Source: Methanomicrobium sp. W14 | GTDB taxonomy: Archaea; Halobacteriota; Methanomicrobia; Methanomicrobiales; Methanomicrobiaceae | Length of the DNA: 64,000 nucleotides | NCBI RefSeq assembly: GCF_017875315.1 | Contig: NZ_JAGGMM010000001.1 | Coordinates: forward strand, 806,001-870,000 | Direction of reading: 5' to 3' | Shown: positions 1 through 9,062 of the stretch, piece by piece | Position numbering within the stretch: position 1 is the stretch's first letter | How the letters are laid out: each line of letters begins with the position of its first letter | The notes under the pieces: model-generated | Databases searched by the model: none | Told to the model about the DNA's origin: nothing | The model's input: only the letters and a program-made list of their open reading frames with translations | Made by a program: the position numbers and the translations under genes

Positions 1-1184
1 TTTGTTTCAAGAGCGGTCATACTTGAAACCCTTACTATCTCATGGGCGACCTGTCTTTCCATACCCTTTTTGGTAAGTTCTATCATCACCGATTCTGCCA
101 TGTTAACCCCGTGAAGCATATTCAGGTTGCGCCTGATATTTTCCTTGTTAAGCTTTAATCCCTCAATCACTTTTATCATGACGTTAAGAATATGATCCGC
201 AAGAATCGACGATTCAGGAAATATAACCCTTTCAGTAGATGAATTTGTCAGATCCCTTTCATCCCACAAAGTATTGTTCAGAAGTGCAGGCTCTACAAAA
301 GACCTGACGATTCTTGCGAGTCCGCATACCTGTTCTGATTTGATAGGATTTCTTTTGTGCGGCATTGTCGAAGACCCGACCTGATTTTTGCCGAAGGCCT
401 CTTCCATCTCGCCTATCTCAGACCTCTGCATCATCCTTATCTCAACACCCATCTTATCAAGAGTCGTCGCGATATTTGCAAGGAGCATAAAATATTCTGC
501 ATATCTGTCGCGCTGAATGAGCTGGTTTGATACGTCAACAGGCCTTAAGTCAAGATAGTTCATCATTGTAATCATAACGTCGTGGCCCTTCTTTCCAAGA
601 GAAGCCTGCGTTCCGACGGCTCCGGTCATCTGGCCTACAGCCACTCTGGGGCGGACTTCCCCTAACCTTTCTATATGACGGGCAACTTCTGCCGCCCATA
701 TCGCAAATCTCAGACCGTAAGTTGTAGGGACACCAATCTGACCGTGCGTCCTTCCGGCGCAGACAAGCTTCTTGTTTTCTTCAGCCCTTTTCAGGAGAAG
801 AGAAAGAAGTTTTTTTAGTTTTTCCTCTATTAAAGAAAGGCTTTCCTTTACCTGAAGGCCTGTCGCCGTATCAAGAATATCATTTGAGGTTGCCCCGTAA
901 TGGATCCACCTCCCTGACTCCCCCGTAACTTCGGTAACAGACTTAACTATTGCCATCATGTCATGGTTAATTTCGGCTTCAATTTCTTTTGCACGTTCAA
1001 GTGAAGCGTATCCAGCCTTTTCGGATATTTCTTTCGCCGCTTTTTCAGGAATTAAACCGTTGTCAGCCTCTGCTTTTGCCAAAGCGACCTCTGCCCGGAC
1101 AATTGCTTCAAATCTGCTCTTTTCCTCCCAGATATTGCGCATCTCAGCCGTTCCGTAACGATAGTCAATGGGATGAACTGCCAT
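1..1184 (-). CDS. purB: Adenylosuccinate lyase, C-terminus cut by window edge
   Basis: Catalyses two fumarate-releasing steps of purine synthesis: SAICAR to AICAR, and adenylosuccinate to AMP. The reverse-strand reading begins MAVHPIDYRYGTAEM at 1184 and runs open to the window edge, giving about 394 codons of a family usually near 445-450 residues. The fumarase/aspartase superfamily signature SSTMPHKRNP is visible near residue 273, together with the GRTHGQ segment that carries a conserved histidine. It is the first gene of its minus-strand unit; the PspC-domain gene lies upstream on the same strand after about 140 bases. The identity is clear from the signature; only the C-terminal end is missing. 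Confidence 0.95.
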   Translation of the reverse strand, partial: MAVHPIDYRYGTAEMRNIWEEKSRFEAIVRAEVALAKAEADNGLIPEKAAKEISEKAGYASLERAKEIEAEINHDMMAIVKSVTEVTGESGRWIHYGATSNDILDTATGLQVKESLSLIEEKLKKLLSLLLKRAEENKKLVCAGRTHGQIGVPTTYGLRFAIWAAEVARHIERLGEVRPRVAVGQMTGAVGTQASLGKKGHDVMITMMNYLDLRPVDVSNQLIQRDRYAEYFMLLANIATTLDKMGVEIRMMQRSEIGEMEEAFGKNQVGSSTMPHKRNPIKSEQVCGLARIVRSFVEPALLNNTLWDERDLTNSSTERVIFPESSILADHILNVMIKVIEGLKLNKENIRRNLNMLHGVNMAESVMIELTKKGMERQVAHEIVRVSSMTALET

Positions 1185-1325
1185 AGTGTGTATTTATATG
1201 TCATCTTTAATCTAAAACAATACTGTTTGGCTTTATAGGGCCACAGAAAAACTGACGTAAAAAATATACTGTTTTTCACATAACGGACAAATATAATCTA
1301 ATTCCAGTGTTTATTGTCTTATAGT

Positions 1326-1556
1326 TTATTCTTCTTTGTCCTTTATCACATACTCGGCGTCAATGACCCCGGCCTCTTCCTCTTCAGGCAAAAAAACCCA
1401 CGAGACGATATAAGCAATAATTCCCAGTCCATATGCAAAACAGAACAAAACCCATAATATTCTCAGAATATTCGGATCAACATCCAGTGATCTACCCAGA
1501 CCTCCGCAGATTCCTGCTATCACGCGGTCGTCCTTTGATCTGTATAATTTCTTCAT
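1326..1556 (-). CDS. PspC-domain small membrane protein
   Basis: A 76-residue protein with the PspC pattern: a basic N-terminus (KKLYRSKDDRVIAGICGGLG), the D-P-N-I-L-R-I-L-W segment, one hydrophobic helix at roughly residues 30-56, and an acidic tail. In bacteria PspC belongs to the phage-shock membrane-stress response; stand-alone archaeal PspC proteins have no established role, so a membrane-stress function is inference. It is divergent from the helicase gene at 1638, leaving about 80 bases for both promoters. No other psp gene is nearby. Length is normal for single-domain PspC proteins. Confidence 0.85.
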   Translation of the reverse strand: MKKLYRSKDDRVIAGICGGLGRSLDVDPNILRILWVLFCFAYGLGIIAYIVSWVFLPEEEEAGVIDAEYVIKDKEE

Positions 1557-1637
1557 GATATTTCACCCGGGAATTTCGATTTATAAATCTGTATACGTAC
1601 GATATTACAAAATGCAACCACATACAATATGTAAGTA

Positions 1638-3641
1638 ATGGATTGCTCTGATGACTGGTTTCCTTACGAAACATACAGGCCCCACCAAAGGGAAATGCTT
1701 AATCTGGCAGAAGATGCCGCAAGAAATCATGATATCTGCATGATAGACGCCCCGACCGGCAGTGGTAAATCCAGTGTCCTGTCAGCGCTTTTATCAGCTG
1801 CGAACGGCAGAAAAATAATCGTTGCCGTAAGAACAGTCAGCCAGCTGAATACATTTATCAGGGAACTTGAATTAATCAAACGGAAAAAAGGGCACCTTAA
1901 GGTTGCATACCTCGTCGGAAAACGCAGGATGTGCATGATGGGGGCGGACGGCGACATTTACAGGATGTGTGAAGGATTAAAGGCCTTCTCAACGTCACTT
2001 ATGCGTGAACGCGCCCACAGAGGGTCGCTTATACCCGCAAATGATCCGGTCCTTAAGACGCAGATAAGACGACAGGATGCAGAACATCCTCTTTTATGTC
2101 CTTATTTTATTAAGTCAAAAATCTATATTGAAGGCAGCGACGGACTCAAAATGGTCCCGTCAAACACCCTTAAAGTAAAGGCAGAACAGGTATCAAAAAG
2201 GATAGTCCCCCCTGAAAAAATTCACGAAGTCTGCAACGAAATATGCCCATATGAAGTTATGCTTCAGGCCGCACGCGATGCAGATGTTATTCTGATGAAC
2301 TTCTATCATATCTTCGACGAAACAATAAGAGACCAGATGTACCAGTCAATATCCGTAGAGCCTGAAAATACGATTCTTCTGATAGACGAAGCCCACAACT
2401 GCGGAGACACTGTCCAGAGTATACAGACTGTTACATTAAGCGAACAGTCACTTGAAATGGCGCAGAACGAACTGTCCCACATGAGAGGTCGCGTAGGGGG
2501 AGTTGAAGCTGTCCTGAATCTTATCCCGCAGGTCCAGAATTTTATGTCCAGTCTTAAAAGGTCTGTCAAACAGGAGGACTGGTTTGACCCGCTGATCTTC
2601 ACAAAATACATACTTAACGGGACACTTTACCAGAAGACGGACGAAATTTCAGACGATCTTTTAAGAATTAATGAAACCATAAACGAAGCAAAGCTGGAAA
2701 AAGGTGACTTTAAGGAAAGCCCTGTCGAAAATCTTACCAGCTTTTTTACAAGGATACTCCAGTCTGCCGGCGACGACTCATTCCTGACAATATACAAAAA
2801 AAATCTTATGGATATCTCTCTTGAAGTAAGAAATATAGACCCTTCAAAAACCCTTTCTGAAATAGCGAAGATGCATTCTGCATCTATTCTAATAAGCGGA
2901 ACGCTTTCTCCGGTTGAGAGTTATAAAAAGCTTTACTTCGGTGATATGAATATTAAAACACTGTCACTTCCAAATGCATTTCCAAAGGAAAACAGACTTA
3001 TCTTCTGCGCAAACGACATAACATCAGCATTCAGTCTGAGAAGGGATCCTGAAAATACCAAAAGGATTCTGGATTATATCAATTCTTTTGCCGCAATTAA
3101 AGGAAACCTTGCAGTTTACTTTCCTTCATATGATATGCTGAAAATGTTTACGAAAGACCTGCCGAAAAAACTTAAAAGAAAGGATGTATTCATTGAATCA
3201 CAGGACTCTTCCCAGGCAAACAGCGATCTGAGGGTCTTTATGTCACTTCCGGAAGTGGGCAGGTCAGGCATCATCTTTGGGGTATGCGGCGGCAAATGGA
3301 GTGAGGGTCTTGACTACAGGGGCGAGATGCTAAACGGTGCGGTCGTAATCGGACTTCCACTCGCTCCTTACAATGATGTAAGGAGAATGATAAACGACTA
3401 CTTCAAAAATAAATTCGGAAAAGAGGGGGAATTTCTTTCATATACCCTGCCTGCCATAAATAAAGCCACGCAGGCCCTTGGCAGGGTTTTGAGAACACCT
3501 GAAGACAGGGGTGTTCTTCTTATAGGAGAAAGCCGATTCCTTGATAAGTCAGTAAAAAAAGGCCTCCCGCACTGGATGCAGGAGGAACTTGCGGAATGCA
3601 ACATTGATGAATTCAGGTCGGGAATTGCCGGATGGAATTAG
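1638..3641 (+). CDS. XPD/Rad3-family ATP-dependent DNA helicase
   Basis: A superfamily 2 5'-3' DNA helicase of the XPD/Rad3/DinG group, 667 residues. Visible features: a Q-motif-like start (YETYRPHQREM), Walker A APTGSGKS at residues 38-45, the DEAH box in LLIDEAHNC near residue 250, and helicase motif VI QALGRVLRTPEDRG near residue 611. Cysteines between Walker A and DEAH (about residues 98, 110, 153 and 202) are in the right region to hold the 4Fe-4S cluster of XPD helicases. Archaeal XPD is linked to nucleotide excision repair. The downstream alkyltransferase gene ogt overlaps its 3' end by 10 bases, so the two repair genes are probably cotranscribed. Confidence 0.93.
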   Translation: MDCSDDWFPYETYRPHQREMLNLAEDAARNHDICMIDAPTGSGKSSVLSALLSAANGRKIIVAVRTVSQLNTFIRELELIKRKKGHLKVAYLVGKRRMCMMGADGDIYRMCEGLKAFSTSLMRERAHRGSLIPANDPVLKTQIRRQDAEHPLLCPYFIKSKIYIEGSDGLKMVPSNTLKVKAEQVSKRIVPPEKIHEVCNEICPYEVMLQAARDADVILMNFYHIFDETIRDQMYQSISVEPENTILLIDEAHNCGDTVQSIQTVTLSEQSLEMAQNELSHMRGRVGGVEAVLNLIPQVQNFMSSLKRSVKQEDWFDPLIFTKYILNGTLYQKTDEISDDLLRINETINEAKLEKGDFKESPVENLTSFFTRILQSAGDDSFLTIYKKNLMDISLEVRNIDPSKTLSEIAKMHSASILISGTLSPVESYKKLYFGDMNIKTLSLPNAFPKENRLIFCANDITSAFSLRRDPENTKRILDYINSFAAIKGNLAVYFPSYDMLKMFTKDLPKKLKRKDVFIESQDSSQANSDLRVFMSLPEVGRSGIIFGVCGGKWSEGLDYRGEMLNGAVVIGLPLAPYNDVRRMINDYFKNKFGKEGEFLSYTLPAINKATQALGRVLRTPEDRGVLLIGESRFLDKSVKKGLPHWMQEELAECNIDEFRSGIAGWN

Positions 3642-4090
3642 AAAAAGGAATTTGCAGATTTGGTCTCTGGAAAGTTGGCGTAATATGGGGAGGAAATATA
3701 ATTCATAAAGTCTCTTTTCTGCGCTTCGGAGAGGAGTCGGTGGTACCCATGCAGTTCAGCCAGTACCTGAGCGGAAAAAAAGACAGTTTCTCACCATATA
3801 AATCAATAGCAGTCTTTGACGAATATCCTTATTCCGGAATATATAGGGCCGTCTCAGTGATTCCTTATGGTGAAACTAAGACATACTCTGAGATTGCACA
3901 GGTTGCAGGGACACATCCAAGAGTGGTAGGCTTTGCAATGAAGAGAAACCCCACACCTCTTATAATCCCCTGCCACAGGGTTGTATCCAAAAACGGAATC
4001 GGTGGTTTTACCCCAGATATCGATATAAAAAAAGAGCTTTTAAAAATGGAATCTAAATATAAAGAATCTCTTAGATTTATCATAGAGTGA
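3632..4090 (+). CDS. ogt: Methylated-DNA-protein cysteine methyltransferase
   Basis: Suicide repair protein that moves the alkyl group of O6-alkylguanine onto its own cysteine. The active-site motif PCHRV is intact, with the acceptor at Cys114, and the upstream helix-turn-helix-like segment IPYGETKTYSEIAQ is typical of the family. Its 152 residues mean only a short N-terminal region precedes the catalytic domain. The start overlaps the helicase gene by 10 bases, which suggests translational coupling and a small DNA-repair unit. The next gene, a ketopantoate-reductase homologue, follows after 24 bases and may share the transcript. Confidence 0.95.
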   Translation: MELEKGICRFGLWKVGVIWGGNIIHKVSFLRFGEESVVPMQFSQYLSGKKDSFSPYKSIAVFDEYPYSGIYRAVSVIPYGETKTYSEIAQVAGTHPRVVGFAMKRNPTPLIIPCHRVVSKNGIGGFTPDIDIKKELLKMESKYKESLRFIIE

Positions 4091-4114
4091 ATCCAAATAT
4101 AAGGAAGATTAACA

Positions 4115-5035
4115 ATGAAAGTCGCAATTTTAGGTGCAGGAGCTGTGGGGCTTAGTATAGCTGCAAAACTTTCTAAGATCTGTGATGTCTATGCTGTAAG
4201 CAGGAAACGCAACGCAGATGCCATAAAACAACGCGGATTTGTAATGACAGGTCTGTGGGGTGAAGAAAAATACAGTTTTAAATGCTCTGAAAATTTGCCT
4301 GAAAGCGAAAAATTTGACTATATAATAATCACATCAAAATCAAACTCGACAGGAAGTGTATGCGAACAGTTTAAAAAATATATTAAAGACACTCCTACAG
4401 TGAGCCTTCAAAACGGGATAGGAAACGAAGAAATCATCTATGAATACACCGACAGGGTAATCGGCGGGATGATAATAACAGGATTTGAATGGCGTCATGA
4501 CGCATATATTCATGTATCTGTTCAGGCTGCACCAATGCGTCTCGGTGTGTATCCGACAGGAACAAACGAAGAGGTAAAAGTTCTTGTAGACCTCATTAAA
4601 AGTGCAGGCATTGATGTTATGGAGGATAGCAACATAGCAGGTGCCATCTGGGGAAAAACCCTCTATAATGCTGCCTTAAATCCTCTGGGTGCAATAATGA
4701 AGGTGCCATATGGCCGCCTTCTTGATGAAAATGCATGGAAAATAATCAACGAAATTGTAAATGAGGCATTTGATGTATGCAAAGCGGAAGGTATTGTCCT
4801 TGAATGGGACTGCGCAGAAGATTACCTTAAATTTTTGAAGAAGAACCAGATTCCGTCAACGGCAGAACATCATTCATCCATGTACCAGGATCTCTCTGTC
4901 TGTAAAAGAACAGAGATTGATTTCATGAACGGCCAGATAGTAAAGTTAGGCCTAAAGAACGGCATAAGTACTCCTGTAAACAGGACTATTGTCAATCTTA
5001 TAAAATTCAAGGAAAACCTGATTCTTGCCAAATAA
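4115..5035 (+). CDS. panE: 2-dehydropantoate 2-reductase (ketopantoate reductase)
   Basis: NAD(P)H-dependent reduction of 2-dehydropantoate to pantoate, a step of coenzyme A synthesis. The protein starts with a Rossmann dinucleotide loop GAGAVG (residues 7-12). It also has the family segment SLQNGIGNEE and, in the C-terminal helical domain, IWGKTLYNAALNPLGA, where the lysine and asparagine correspond to conserved catalytic positions. At 306 residues the length is normal for the ApbA/PanE family. The start at 4115 follows AAGGAAG at suitable spacing. No other CoA gene is adjacent; MobA follows after 17 bases. Some family members act on other 2-keto acids, so substrate is inferred from family. 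Confidence 0.9.
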   Translation: MKVAILGAGAVGLSIAAKLSKICDVYAVSRKRNADAIKQRGFVMTGLWGEEKYSFKCSENLPESEKFDYIIITSKSNSTGSVCEQFKKYIKDTPTVSLQNGIGNEEIIYEYTDRVIGGMIITGFEWRHDAYIHVSVQAAPMRLGVYPTGTNEEVKVLVDLIKSAGIDVMEDSNIAGAIWGKTLYNAALNPLGAIMKVPYGRLLDENAWKIINEIVNEAFDVCKAEGIVLEWDCAEDYLKFLKKNQIPSTAEHHSSMYQDLSVCKRTEIDFMNGQIVKLGLKNGISTPVNRTIVNLIKFKENLILAK

Positions 5036-5052
5036 ACAAGGGGAATACGTTA

Positions 5053-5649
5053 TTGAAGTCGGGGATCATTCTTGTCGGGGGACAGGCGAGACGTGCGGGA
5101 GGCAGGGAAAAATATCTTTTTTGCTATAAGGGAAAAACATTTTTGGAAAGACTTATTTCAACGCTTCAGGGTTCAGTTGACGAGATAATAATCGTAGCAA
5201 AGGATGAATACCACTGCAAAAAGTTCATGAACATCCCCGGTGTCAGGGTGGTCTATGATATAAGAAGAGGAAAGGGTCCTGTAGGAGGGCTCCATGCCGG
5301 AGTTCAGGCTTCACACGGGGAGACAGTCTTTGCAGTCGCGTGCGACATGCCTTTTGTAAACAAAGACGTAGTCAACAGGCTTTTTGAAATGGCTGAGAAC
5401 TACGATGCCGTAATACCGTGCTGGAATGAGAGGATGTTTGAACCATTGCATGCCGTTTACAAGAAAAAAGCCCTTGAAAACTACATGAAATCGCATAAAT
5501 CTCTGTCCCTTCGGGAAATGATCAAGAGTATGAAGTCATGCTATATTAATGTGGAAATTCTAAGAGACATCGATCCTGACCTCAGGACATTTACGAATAT
5601 AAACCACCTTGAGGAGCTAGAAAAACTGAATACGGGGGAATTCTTCTGA
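5053..5649 (+). CDS. mobA: Molybdenum cofactor guanylyltransferase
   Basis: Attaches GMP to molybdopterin to make the guanine-dinucleotide form of the molybdenum or tungsten cofactor, which methanogens need for formylmethanofuran dehydrogenase and formate dehydrogenase. The 198-residue protein has a nucleotidyltransferase loop GGQARRAGGREK near residues 9-20, a diverged form of the family pattern, and the metal-binding ACDMPF segment with Asp98. The start is TTG at 5053, preceded by a purine-rich AAGGGG. The loop carries arginine and alanine where the family usually has S-x-R-M-G, so activity is likely but less certain than family membership. rlmH starts 1 base after its stop. Confidence 0.88.
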   Translation: MKSGIILVGGQARRAGGREKYLFCYKGKTFLERLISTLQGSVDEIIIVAKDEYHCKKFMNIPGVRVVYDIRRGKGPVGGLHAGVQASHGETVFAVACDMPFVNKDVVNRLFEMAENYDAVIPCWNERMFEPLHAVYKKKALENYMKSHKSLSLREMIKSMKSCYINVEILRDIDPDLRTFTNINHLEELEKLNTGEFF

Positions 5650-5650
5650 A

Positions 5651-6136
5651 ATGGCAGGGAATATCATAATTATCGCCGTCGGAAAAATAAAGGAAAAATA
5701 TCTCAGGGACGGAATAAATGAATATTTAAGGCGCCTTAAAAACTACACAAACCTTGAAATAACAGAAATTTCCGACGAGAGCATACCTGATAAGCTGTCT
5801 TTACCGACAAAACAAAAGATACTGGATAAAGAAGGGGACAAAATACTCTCTTTAATAAAAGACGGCGATTACCTTATACTCCTTGACCTTAAAGGAGACA
5901 CTACTGACTCGGAAATGCTTGCAAAAAAAATAAAAACACTTGAAGTGTCACGGCAGGGGAGAATTGTCTTTGCCATAGGCGGAAGCCTTGGTGTGTCTGA
6001 AAGACTTATAATAAGAGCGGATTTCAGGCTCTGCCTTTCACATCTCACGTTCACCCACCAGATAGCAAGGTTTATTCTTACAGAGCAGATTTACCGGGCA
6101 TACAACATAAACAATGGTGGAAAATATCACAGATAA
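5651..6136 (+). CDS. rlmH: 23S rRNA (pseudouridine1915-N3)-methyltransferase RlmH
   Basis: SPOUT-class SAM methyltransferase that methylates pseudouridine 1915 in helix 69 of large-subunit rRNA. Its 161 residues are close to the bacterial length of about 155. The knot region FAIGGSLGVSERL (about residues 110-122) and the C-terminal R-A-Y-N-I-N-N-G-G-K-Y-H-R tail match the family; the tail helps form the active site. The start codon follows the mobA stop by one base, so translation is probably coupled. The gene ends a + strand unit facing pyrK. It is typical of bacteria and present in only some archaea. Confidence 0.92.
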   Translation: MAGNIIIIAVGKIKEKYLRDGINEYLRRLKNYTNLEITEISDESIPDKLSLPTKQKILDKEGDKILSLIKDGDYLILLDLKGDTTDSEMLAKKIKTLEVSRQGRIVFAIGGSLGVSERLIIRADFRLCLSHLTFTHQIARFILTEQIYRAYNINNGGKYHR

Positions 6137-6219
6137 CAGCTAATAAATCATTATTAAATAGTTGATTTTTTTATTTTTCATAAAATAAGATATTTAAATC
6201 CCAGAGGGTGGAATTTGCC

Positions 6220-7002
6220 TTAATGTCCCCTTGCATAGACTTTTCTTCCGGATGCATCCCTTGAATAATTACCAAATTCACTGCTTTTTAAAAGGACATC
6301 TCCAGAAAATACGGGGCCGTCACGGCATACACGGAGCCCGTCAGGATCGATACAGCATGAACCGCATATTCCTACTCCGCATTTCATATACCTTGCAAGC
6401 GAAAACTGACCTCTCCCTGCAATGCCCTTTGATTCAAGAATATCAAGAACTCCTTTCATCATAATCTCAGGACCGCACACGCAGACGGTGTCAAAAAAAG
6501 CAAGGTCTATATCCTGCATAAGTTCAGTAACAAAACCGTGATGGCCTTTTGAACCGTCGTCGGTTGCTATCATAAAACGGCATACTTCAGAAAGCTCACC
6601 GGCATATAACAGTTCATCAGAATTTCTTGAGCCAAGAAGGAAAGTGTCACACCGGCCACTCATTGCAAGAGGACGCAACGGTGCCGCACCAACTCCTCCT
6701 GCAACTGCAAGCACTTTACCGGACGGTGAAAAACCATTGCCCAGAGGAGCCCGGATTCCTAGCTTATCACCCGCTTTAAAACCAAAAAGAGCTGTTGTTG
6801 CAGGACCTGCCTTCTGGACGGTAATCGAATTACCGGAAGAAAGGCCCATAGGAACTTCATCAACACCAGGAATCCAGACCATACAGAACTGCCCTGCCCG
6901 GAACTCAAATTTTTTGTCGAATACAAATGTCTTTATCAACGGAGTTTCATCGATTATCTCCGTAATCTCCATCGCATATGACTGAATATCACTCATGCGC
7001 AC
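6220..7002 (-). CDS. pyrK: Dihydroorotate dehydrogenase electron-transfer subunit
   Basis: FAD and 2Fe-2S subunit that passes electrons from PyrD to NAD+ in type 1B dihydroorotate dehydrogenase. It has a ferredoxin-reductase-like FAD domain, then an NAD-binding segment VAGGVGAAPL near residue 80, and a C-terminal cluster-binding motif CGVGICGSCC with a further cysteine in GLRVCRDGP. At 260 residues the length is typical. Its start overlaps the 3' end of pyrD by 14 bases, the usual pyrD-pyrK order for the heterodimer. It converges with rlmH across 83 bases. Confidence 0.95.
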   Translation of the reverse strand: MRMSDIQSYAMEITEIIDETPLIKTFVFDKKFEFRAGQFCMVWIPGVDEVPMGLSSGNSITVQKAGPATTALFGFKAGDKLGIRAPLGNGFSPSGKVLAVAGGVGAAPLRPLAMSGRCDTFLLGSRNSDELLYAGELSEVCRFMIATDDGSKGHHGFVTELMQDIDLAFFDTVCVCGPEIMMKGVLDILESKGIAGRGQFSLARYMKCGVGICGSCCIDPDGLRVCRDGPVFSGDVLLKSSEFGNYSRDASGRKVYARGH

Positions 7003-7879
7003 ACCCTATAATGTCCACGGGCATTTCCCCGTCATCGGAATAAAGTGAGTTCTTAATATTTTCAAATATGTCAACCCTGTCAATGACACTGCTTCCGATT
7101 TCAACAGCCTGTGCTCCGGCCATCATCATCTCTATGACATTGTCTGCACATGATACTCCCCCACATCCTATAACAGGGATATCAAGCGCCTCGTACAAAT
7201 CCCAGACGCACCTGACAGCTATGGGAAATATTGAGTGACCGGAAAGTCCCCCTGTTTTGTTCCCGAGAACCGGCCTTTTCATCTCAGTCGAAATTCTCAT
7301 GGCCTTTACGGTATTTATAGCAACAACAGCACAGGCCCCACCCTCCTGGGCTGCAATTCCAGACTGAGTAATATCAGTAACGTTGGGAGTAAGTTTTACC
7401 CATACGGGAAGTCCGGTTTTTGCAACCGCTTTTGTGCATTCCAAAACCATGTCGGGGTTGCAGCCTATCTGCGCACCATAGCCCTCCGCGTGAGGACATG
7501 ATACATTAAGCTCAAATCCCCGTACAATATCCTTAAACCAAGATGCAACAAGAGAGAATTCTTCAGGATTTCCTCCAAATATGCTTGCAATGACCGGTTT
7601 TCCTGACAACCCGAAAATTTCATCCTTAAAGTCTGACGAAGGGTTGGGAAGACCCATCGCGTTTATCAGGGAATTACCCATGACACATACACACGGTCCC
7701 TTATGACCCTCTTTCGGAAAAGGACCTATCGATTTCGTTACAACTGCCCCTGCCCCGGAATTCAGAATCCTGTTAAGAGATGCACCGGTTGTACCGAGTA
7801 TGCCTGCGGCAAGTATCAGGTGATTATCTATTTTAACGCCACCGGCAGTGATGTTATCCTCTTTTAACAAAGTCACCAT
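6989..7879 (-). CDS. pyrD: Dihydroorotate dehydrogenase B, catalytic subunit
   Basis: FMN enzyme oxidising dihydroorotate to orotate in pyrimidine synthesis. Class 1B features are visible: NAMGLPNP near residue 75, the catalytic cysteine in [11 protein letters not shown] near residue 129, the KLTPNVTD segment, and the phosphate-binding GCGGVSC near residue 240. The length of 296 residues is normal. It is first in a two-gene minus-strand operon with pyrK, overlapping by 14 bases. Upstream is a 310-base region with no convincing gene. Confidence 0.96.
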   Translation of the reverse strand: MVTLLKEDNITAGGVKIDNHLILAAGILGTTGASLNRILNSGAGAVVTKSIGPFPKEGHKGPCVCVMGNSLINAMGLPNPSSDFKDEIFGLSGKPVIASIFGGNPEEFSLVASWFKDIVRGFELNVSCPHAEGYGAQIGCNPDMVLECTKAVAKTGLPVWVKLTPNVTDITQSGIAAQEGGACAVVAINTVKAMRISTEMKRPVLGNKTGGLSGHSIFPIAVRCVWDLYEALDIPVIGCGGVSCADNVIEMMMAGAQAVEIGSSVIDRVDIFENIKNSLYSDDGEMPVDIIGCAHE

Positions 7880-8189
7880 TTGAATTGAAAGTACTTTTGG
7901 AGTTATTTATTATTAACACTCGCCGAACAGGATAAGCCACATGCAAGAGAGAACAAAAATGATCATACAGTGGCATGAAAACCTGCCAGAAGCAACAATA
8001 AAATGACCATTAAACGTTCAGCCATTAAAAAAAGAAGAATAAGAAAAAAACATTTCCGCGATATACATGAAAAAATGATATGCACCCTAAAAAACTTAAT
8101 GAATAAACGCGGGACAAATGAGAAAATAAAACAACCACAGTCCGGTTAAGAGTCATTTTATTATCAGCGTAACCAAAACTTGATCAACT
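7880..8189. other. Intergenic region between divergent pyrD and mdh
   Basis: A 310-base, AT-rich stretch that should hold both divergent promoters. One short ATG frame (8003-8149, 48 codons, very basic) exists on the + strand but lacks a ribosome-binding site and has the lysine/arginine bias that A-rich sequence gives by chance. I do not call it a gene. No strong hairpin or repeat was noticed. Confidence 0.5.
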
Positions 8190-9062
8190 ATGACACATCT
8201 CTCGGTTATGGGAGCCGGAAAGATCGGCGGAGAAGTAGCATATCTTTCCACAATTATGGGAATAGCAGATAGTCTGACACTGGCTGACTGCAACGCTCCG
8301 TTTCTTAACGCACAGAAACTCGACATAATCCATACTGGAATCGATATTGATATATCAACTGACCCTGCAGACATTAAAAATTCTGATATTATTGTTTTTT
8401 CAGCAGGAAAACCCAGGAATCCTCAAATTAAAACACGGGCAGACCTGCTTGGCGAAAATATACCTGTCGCAAAAGAGTTCTGCTCAAAGATAGAAGGCTT
8501 TGACGGCATCTTAATCTGCATAACAAACCCTGTCGATGCTGTAAACGAATATATATGCAGAAATTCCGGAATCGAAAGAGAAAGATGCATAGGGTTCGGC
8601 GGTCAGCTTGACCTTGCACGCTTCAGGAACTTTTTGAAATCACGGGGAATAAATCCTGACGGTTCGGTGGTTTTGGGTGAACACGGTGAACACCAGGTTC
8701 CGCTGTTCTCAGGACTTAAAGAAAAAGTGGACAACGGCACAAGAGAGGAGATATTATCCGAGATGAGAGGTGCAAGCATGCCTGTCATAAAGGGAAAAGG
8801 AGGGACTGTATTTGGTCCGGCGTACAATATAACCAGACTTATTCAGGCTGTAAAAAATGGTAAAAACGAGATCTTCCCGTGTTCGTGCTGCCTGAAGGGT
8901 GAATACGGATATTCAGGCCTGTCAATAGGTGTTCCGGCAAAAATCGGAAAAGAAGGCATAATAAAAATATATGAAAAAGATATGGACTCATGGGAGAAAG
9001 AAAAATTCTCCAAAGCAGCGAACCACCTCATTAACCTTTGCAGGAGGACACATGACAGATGA
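8190..9062 (+). CDS. mdh: Malate dehydrogenase (LDH/MDH family)
   Basis: NAD(P)-dependent 2-hydroxyacid dehydrogenase of the lactate/malate family, 290 residues. It shows a Rossmann loop GAGKIGG at 8-14, the mobile substrate loop SAGKPRNPQIKTR with the two arginines expected for a dicarboxylic substrate, the CITNPVDAV segment, LDLARF, and catalytic His165 in GEHGEHQV. In methanogens malate dehydrogenase belongs to the partial, reductive TCA branch. The loop sequence favours malate over lactate, but the substrate is inferred. It overlaps the start of polB by 11 bases. Confidence 0.88.
   Translation: MTHLSVMGAGKIGGEVAYLSTIMGIADSLTLADCNAPFLNAQKLDIIHTGIDIDISTDPADIKNSDIIVFSAGKPRNPQIKTRADLLGENIPVAKEFCSKIEGFDGILICITNPVDAVNEYICRNSGIERERCIGFGGQLDLARFRNFLKSRGINPDGSVVLGEHGEHQVPLFSGLKEKVDNGTREEILSEMRGASMPVIKGKGGTVFGPAYNITRLIQAVKNGKNEIFPCSCCLKGEYGYSGLSIGVPAKIGKEGIIKIYEKDMDSWEKEKFSKAANHLINLCRRTHDR

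Noticed and set aside
8003-8149. A 48-codon basic frame between pyrD and mdh
   Set aside because: No ribosome-binding site and a Lys/Arg bias expected from A-rich sequence; no family resemblance.
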